Of a DNA stretch of 64,000 nucleotides, positions 60,200 to 64,000 are shown in pieces. Each line of letters opens with the position of its first letter. The first letter of the stretch is position 1. The translations under genes were made by a program, and so were the position numbers. A model generated the notes under the pieces. It did no database searches and was not told the DNA's origin. It saw nothing but the letters and a program-made list of their open reading frames with translations. The DNA is from FACHB-1406 sp034189065 (GTDB taxonomy: Bacteria; Cyanobacteriota; Cyanobacteriia; Cyanobacteriales; Spirulinaceae): the NCBI GenBank assembly GCA_034189065.1, contig JAXHVQ010000002.1:52035-116034 (forward strand), written 5' to 3'.

Positions 60200-63100
60200 T
60201 CACAACTTAATCCCCAACACCTGAGTATACGCCCCCCTCGCCTGTGTCACCCCAATGGTTCGTTCCGACGCTTCAATCATCGGACGGCGCAAACTCACCA
60301 CGATAAATTGAGCTTGTTGCGCTTGTTGTTTAATCATCTTAGAAAGGCGTTCGACATTGGCCCCATCTAAAAACATATCCACTTCGTCGAAGGCATAAAA
60401 CGGCGAGGGACGATAGCGTTGCAGCGAAAAGATGAAGCTGAGGGCGGTTAAAGATTTTTCCCCCCCGGACATGGAACTGAGGCGCTGTACGGGTTTGCCT
60501 TTGGGGTGGGCGACGAGGTTGAGTCCCCCGGCGAAGGGATCCTCGGCGTTGTCGAGATCGAGGTAGCCGTCGCCTTCAGACAAAGTTGCGAAGATTTGTT
60601 GAAAGTTTTCGTTAACGGCATCAAAGGCCTCTTTAAACGCCCGCAAGCGCAGTGTGGTGAAGTTTTCAATGCGCAATAGGAGTTCTGTTCGTTCGGCCGC
60701 TAATGTGGTGACTTTTTCGGTGAGTTCTTCTAGGCGAAGTTGCGCTTTTTCATACTCCTCGAGGGCTAACATATTAACGGGTTCCATTGCTTCGAGGCGC
60801 TTTGTTCCGTTTTGAATTTCCTTTTGCAGTTTTTCGAGTTGTTGGGCGAGGGGAAGTTGGGCATAGGGCGAGTCTTGGCTGTTGGCAAGTTCCCAGCGTC
60901 CGGCGGTTTGGAGTTCGTTTTGTTGGGCGGCGAGTTGTTCTCGGACGTTTTGTCTGGCTTGGAGGCGTTCTTGTTGGGTTTGTTGGAGCTTTTCGATTTG
61001 CCAGAAGTGTTGCTGTCTCTCGTTTTTGAGGGTTTCGAGGCTGGTTTCGGCGCGATCGCGTTCTCCTTTAATTTCTCCTAATACAGCGGCAAGTTGCGCC
61101 AGTTGGGTTTCGGTTTCTTGAATTTGACTGTCGAGTTGAGAGATACTGGCATGGGTTTCCTTTTGCCGATCGCTCGTTTCCACTTCCCCGACGCGCAACT
61201 GTTCGAGATGCGATCGCGTTTCCTCTATTTTCTCGCCCAACCGCATTTGTTGATTGTCCAACTCTTGCAACCGCCCTTGCACTTCTCGCAACACCCGTTC
61301 TTTTTCTTGCAACTGACGGTCGATCTCCTTAATTTCTCGCTGCATTTCCATCCACTCGCTATGGGTTTGGGACGCTTCTAATAAAGCCAGTTGCCCTTGT
61401 TTCTCTGCCAGTTGCCCTTCGCTTTGGGGAATGTCCCGACCTAACCCTTGCAACTGCTGTTGCACCGCCTCCCATTCTTGCTGACTTTGTTGTTTTTGAG
61501 CTTCCAGTTGTTCGCGCTGCCCGACGAGGCGATCGCGATCTTTGCGCCCTTGGTCGAGATATAACTGCTGTTCTCGCTGATGTTGGCGCGCTTCACTCAG
61601 GGTTTGGGAGATTTCCGCGATCGCCTCCGTTTTCCCAGCGATATTTTCCTCGCATTGCTTGACAATTAACTCTATTTCTGCTAAACGTTCCCTTAAACTT
61701 TCAACTTCCCGCGACTCACCGCTCGCCGCCGTGCCAAAATGGAGGGTAGACCGAGAAGATTGACTGCCGCCGGTCATCGCGCCGCTACTTTCAAGAATGT
61801 CCCCATCCAATGTCACAATGCGCATTTTGCCCAAATGGGGACGCGCGTCGGCAAGGCTCGTAAACACCACCGTTTTCCCGAACACATAGGCAAAAACGCT
61901 GCGGTAGCGGGGGATACAATCGACCAAATTCGCCGCATAATCGATAAATCCCTGGGTATAGTGCAACGCCGTCGCCGGTAAAATTTGCGCCGAACGAATC
62001 TTATTGAGAGGCAAAAACGTTGCGCGTCCGGCGCGTCGCTGTTTGAGCAGTTGGATGCCCGCCGCCGCCACGCCGTCGTCTTCCACCACTATATTGCCCA
62101 AACGCGCCCCAGCCGAAGTTTCCAGCGCCAGTTGATAGCGCGCGTCAACGTTGCCCAGTTGGGCGACTAAGCCGCAAACGCCGGGAAGGTTGGCTTGGAA
62201 AACCGCTTTACTGGCATAGGTTCCCAGACGTTCTTGTTGTGCTTGGGCGGTGGCTTCGAGTTTGTCGAGTTGGCGCTGTTTTTCTCGCTGTTCTTGCAAC
62301 AGGCGCGTTTGGGTGTCTCGTTCCAGGCTGCGTTGGGCTTCCAGGGCGGCGAGGCGATCGCTAAGGTCTTGGATTTGGCGTTCGGCAGCTTGGGGGTTGT
62401 AGTGGGGAGCGTCGCGGTTTTGGGTCGAGAGTTCCGCTTCAAGGGCTTGCAATTGTTGCCCAAAATCGTGTATTTTTTGTACAAGTTGACAGTCACGCTC
62501 GGATAACCGTGCCTGTTGAGCGCGTTGCGGGTTGAGGGTTTCTTGAAGGTCGTTGATTTGCTTGGTTAAGGCGGTTTGTTCTTTGACCCAAGCTTGAGAG
62601 GCAGAAGCGATGCGATCGCCGCGTTCCTTGGCAGTTTCGAGGTGGGTTTTAACGCGATCGCGTTCCTGCTGACATTGACTCAGGGTTTCGGTTTCCAGTT
62701 GCGTTTTTTCTCGCGATCGCTCTTGGAGTTCTCCTTCGTATTGAGCGACATCGGTTGTAGCGCGCGCGATCGCATTGTGCGTCCGTTCCTTAGCAGCAGC
62801 GAGTTCCCGTTCCTGTTGTTGCAATTGTGCCCGTTTCGCCTTTTGGGTAGCAAGTTGAGACGTAACGGAAAGATGTTCGTCCTCGCCCAACGCTTTAACT
62901 CGAAGGTTCAGGGCTTCCAATTGCGTCGTTTTTGTTTCAATTTCTTCGCTTAGCGCTGTTTTTCGCTGCGTCAGTTGGGTTTCTTCAGCTTCTCCTGCTC
63001 GAATTTGAGCGTTGAGAGTGCGTTCTTGGTGAAGAAGCGATCGCCAAATCAAAACCGCCTCCCAGCCTTGTTTCTCGCGCACCGTAGCCTTGAGCTTTTG

Positions 63101-63826
63101 ATACCTCTCCGCCTTCGCGCGATCGGCAGCCAACTTTTCAAGCGATCGCGCCAACTCCCCCTCGATTATATGACAGCGTTCCTCCTTTTCCCTCACCTCC
63201 TCCAACGTTACCCGCACGCGCCCAATTTTGCGATCGAACTCAGCCACACCCGCCAACTCATCAATAATCTCCCGTCGTTCCCGCGCATTCATCGTAATAA
63301 TGCGCGTCACATCCCCTTGCAGCACGATATTATAGCCTTCGGGGTATACGCGCAGGCGGTTGAGACGTTGATGAATTTCTGTTGCCGTGCAAGTCTCCCC
63401 ATTAAGGTAATAAGTCGAAGAATAATTTCCCCCCTTCGTCACCCGCAGTCGTCGCGTCACCGTCCAGTTTTGGGAAGGTTCCAGTTCTTCGGTTTGTGCC
63501 GACGGCATCGAGTCATCGGTTGAAACCCGCCAAAAATCGCTTCCCAACTCATCAGCCAACTCTTCGAGATCGAAGGTAACGCTAACGCTGACTTCCGACG
63601 TATTGCGCTGGCTCACCTGCTTGTGATTCACTAAATCGGGAAGACGTTCGGCGCGCATTCCCTTAGAACTCGCCAACCCCAACGCAAACAGTAGCGCGTC
63701 GAGGATATTCGACTTCCCCGAACCATTAGGCCCCGAAACAACCGTAAACCCGGGCAGTAAAGGAACCTGGGTCGTACCGCCAAAGGATTTGAAATGCGAG
63801 AGTTCCACTCGCTTGATATAAACCAT
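60200..63826 (-). CDS. smc: Chromosome segregation protein SMC
   Basis: 1208 residues from the ATG at 63826. The N-terminal head has Walker A SGPNGSGKSNILDALLFALG. A long coiled coil is broken by a hinge near residues 540-690 (GVCGLVAQLGNVDARYQLAL, VTLDGDILESSGAMTGGSQS). The C-terminal head has the signature RLSSMSGGEKSLTALSFIFS and Walker B PSPFYAFDEVDMFLDGANVE. SMC dimers with ScpA/ScpB extrude DNA loops and help segregate chromosomes. All ATPase motifs are intact. The length is normal. No scp gene is adjacent, which is common in cyanobacteria. Confidence 0.98.
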   Translation of the reverse strand: MVYIKRVELSHFKSFGGTTQVPLLPGFTVVSGPNGSGKSNILDALLFALGLASSKGMRAERLPDLVNHKQVSQRNTSEVSVSVTFDLEELADELGSDFWRVSTDDSMPSAQTEELEPSQNWTVTRRLRVTKGGNYSSTYYLNGETCTATEIHQRLNRLRVYPEGYNIVLQGDVTRIITMNARERREIIDELAGVAEFDRKIGRVRVTLEEVREKEERCHIIEGELARSLEKLAADRAKAERYQKLKATVREKQGWEAVLIWRSLLHQERTLNAQIRAGEAEETQLTQRKTALSEEIETKTTQLEALNLRVKALGEDEHLSVTSQLATQKAKRAQLQQQERELAAAKERTHNAIARATTDVAQYEGELQERSREKTQLETETLSQCQQERDRVKTHLETAKERGDRIASASQAWVKEQTALTKQINDLQETLNPQRAQQARLSERDCQLVQKIHDFGQQLQALEAELSTQNRDAPHYNPQAAERQIQDLSDRLAALEAQRSLERDTQTRLLQEQREKQRQLDKLEATAQAQQERLGTYASKAVFQANLPGVCGLVAQLGNVDARYQLALETSAGARLGNIVVEDDGVAAAGIQLLKQRRAGRATFLPLNKIRSAQILPATALHYTQGFIDYAANLVDCIPRYRSVFAYVFGKTVVFTSLADARPHLGKMRIVTLDGDILESSGAMTGGSQSSRSTLHFGTAASGESREVESLRERLAEIELIVKQCEENIAGKTEAIAEISQTLSEARQHQREQQLYLDQGRKDRDRLVGQREQLEAQKQQSQQEWEAVQQQLQGLGRDIPQSEGQLAEKQGQLALLEASQTHSEWMEMQREIKEIDRQLQEKERVLREVQGRLQELDNQQMRLGEKIEETRSHLEQLRVGEVETSDRQKETHASISQLDSQIQETETQLAQLAAVLGEIKGERDRAETSLETLKNERQQHFWQIEKLQQTQQERLQARQNVREQLAAQQNELQTAGRWELANSQDSPYAQLPLAQQLEKLQKEIQNGTKRLEAMEPVNMLALEEYEKAQLRLEELTEKVTTLAAERTELLLRIENFTTLRLRAFKEAFDAVNENFQQIFATLSEGDGYLDLDNAEDPFAGGLNLVAHPKGKPVQRLSSMSGGEKSLTALSFIFSLQRYRPSPFYAFDEVDMFLDGANVERLSKMIKQQAQQAQFIVVSLRRPMIEASERTIGVTQARGAYTQVLGIKL

Positions 63827-64000
63827 AGGCGCTGTCTGTCTTCGTAGGGACGAGCGTATTCAAAGAGTGTAGCGCACCTGCCGCTGAAATCAGTACGCAG
63901 TAACTAATATTGCCCGAGTTTGTTGGTGAATTCTTCTATTGTTCCGAAGAATCGAGTTTTACAGCCCAAATAGGGTTTGCTGAATAAGTGTTGTGATGAG
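63827..64000. repeat. MITE remnant and AGGGTTTGCTGAATAAG element at the right edge
   Basis: 63932-63970 resembles the right part of the TATAGCG MITE (TTCTTCTATTGTTCC, TTTTACAGCCCAAATA). At 63972 it joins the AGGGTTTGCTGAATAAGTG head, which continues to the window end, so one repeat inserted into the other. Confidence 0.7.

Overview
The window is chromosomal DNA of a beta-cyanobacterium, most likely filamentous and of the Oscillatoriales type (the order is an inference). The evidence is the very high density of the HIP1 octamer GCGATCGC, many short tandemly repeated repetitive (STRR) heptamer tracts, an NblA phycobilisome-degradation protein, a CcmP carboxysome-shell protein, an NtcB nitrate regulator, a NarM nitrate-reductase-associated protein, and many cyanobacteria-specific DUF families. 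I recognised no rRNA or tRNA gene and no CRISPR array.

Layout. 1-79: start of a tnpB running off the left edge. 1139-7365: a compact minus-strand cluster of seven genes. It encodes an inner-membrane P-loop ATPase, several single-pass membrane proteins, a double-M23 murein endopeptidase and a lysozyme-like protein, and looks like an envelope-spanning machine; it is my best candidate for an undescribed system. 8056-16986: a lipoprotein with an SGNH-like fold, a site-2 protease fused to TPR repeats, a wrecked IS630 copy, a DUF4336 protein, a Ser/Pro-rich exported protein, a Uma2 nuclease-like protein and a nucleoside transporter. 17115-20652: accC and an MsbA-type ABC exporter. 20715-24200: an accessory patch holding truncated hicB, an IS5 relic, two copies of a helicase-tail fragment, a complete TacAT toxin-antitoxin pair, and a VapBC-type pair whose toxin is cut short. 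24268-31513: an HD-domain protein, hisA, a glycogen-debranching-type amylo-alpha-1,6-glucosidase, an isochorismatase-like hydrolase, DUF4278 and TrpD2-like genes. 31700-37330: a repeat holding a candidate structured RNA, then ntcB, a universal stress protein, nblA, an RRM RNA-binding protein, rpiA and nfu. 37430-42247: a hybrid histidine kinase, an orphan antitoxin, tgt, a conserved hypothetical gene and cobS. 42408-45770: a second accessory patch with a DUF433/DUF5615 pair (toxin internally deleted), a TIR-like pseudogene, two abutting MITEs and a stand-alone tnpB element. 45814-63826: a Ski2-like helicase, a DUF99 gene split by a 101-bp MITE, ccmP, a lipase, an ArsA-like ATPase, lpxA, rsmI, a PfkB-family kinase, an exported protein, a cobA-narM pair and smc.

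How the genes work together. Several genes fit nitrogen assimilation and nitrogen stress: ntcB (nitrate regulon activator), narM with cobA (nitrate reductase activity and siroheme supply) and nblA (phycobilisome breakdown). The rest are mostly single housekeeping genes separated by repeat-rich spacers. The spacers carry at least five dispersed repeat families: STRR heptamers, a TATAGCG MITE, an AGTAGGTGGGC MITE, a head-plus-GCAGGGGAA tandem element and several short palindromes. These have broken or trimmed a number of accessory genes.

Functions are assigned from motifs recognised by eye; no database search was possible.
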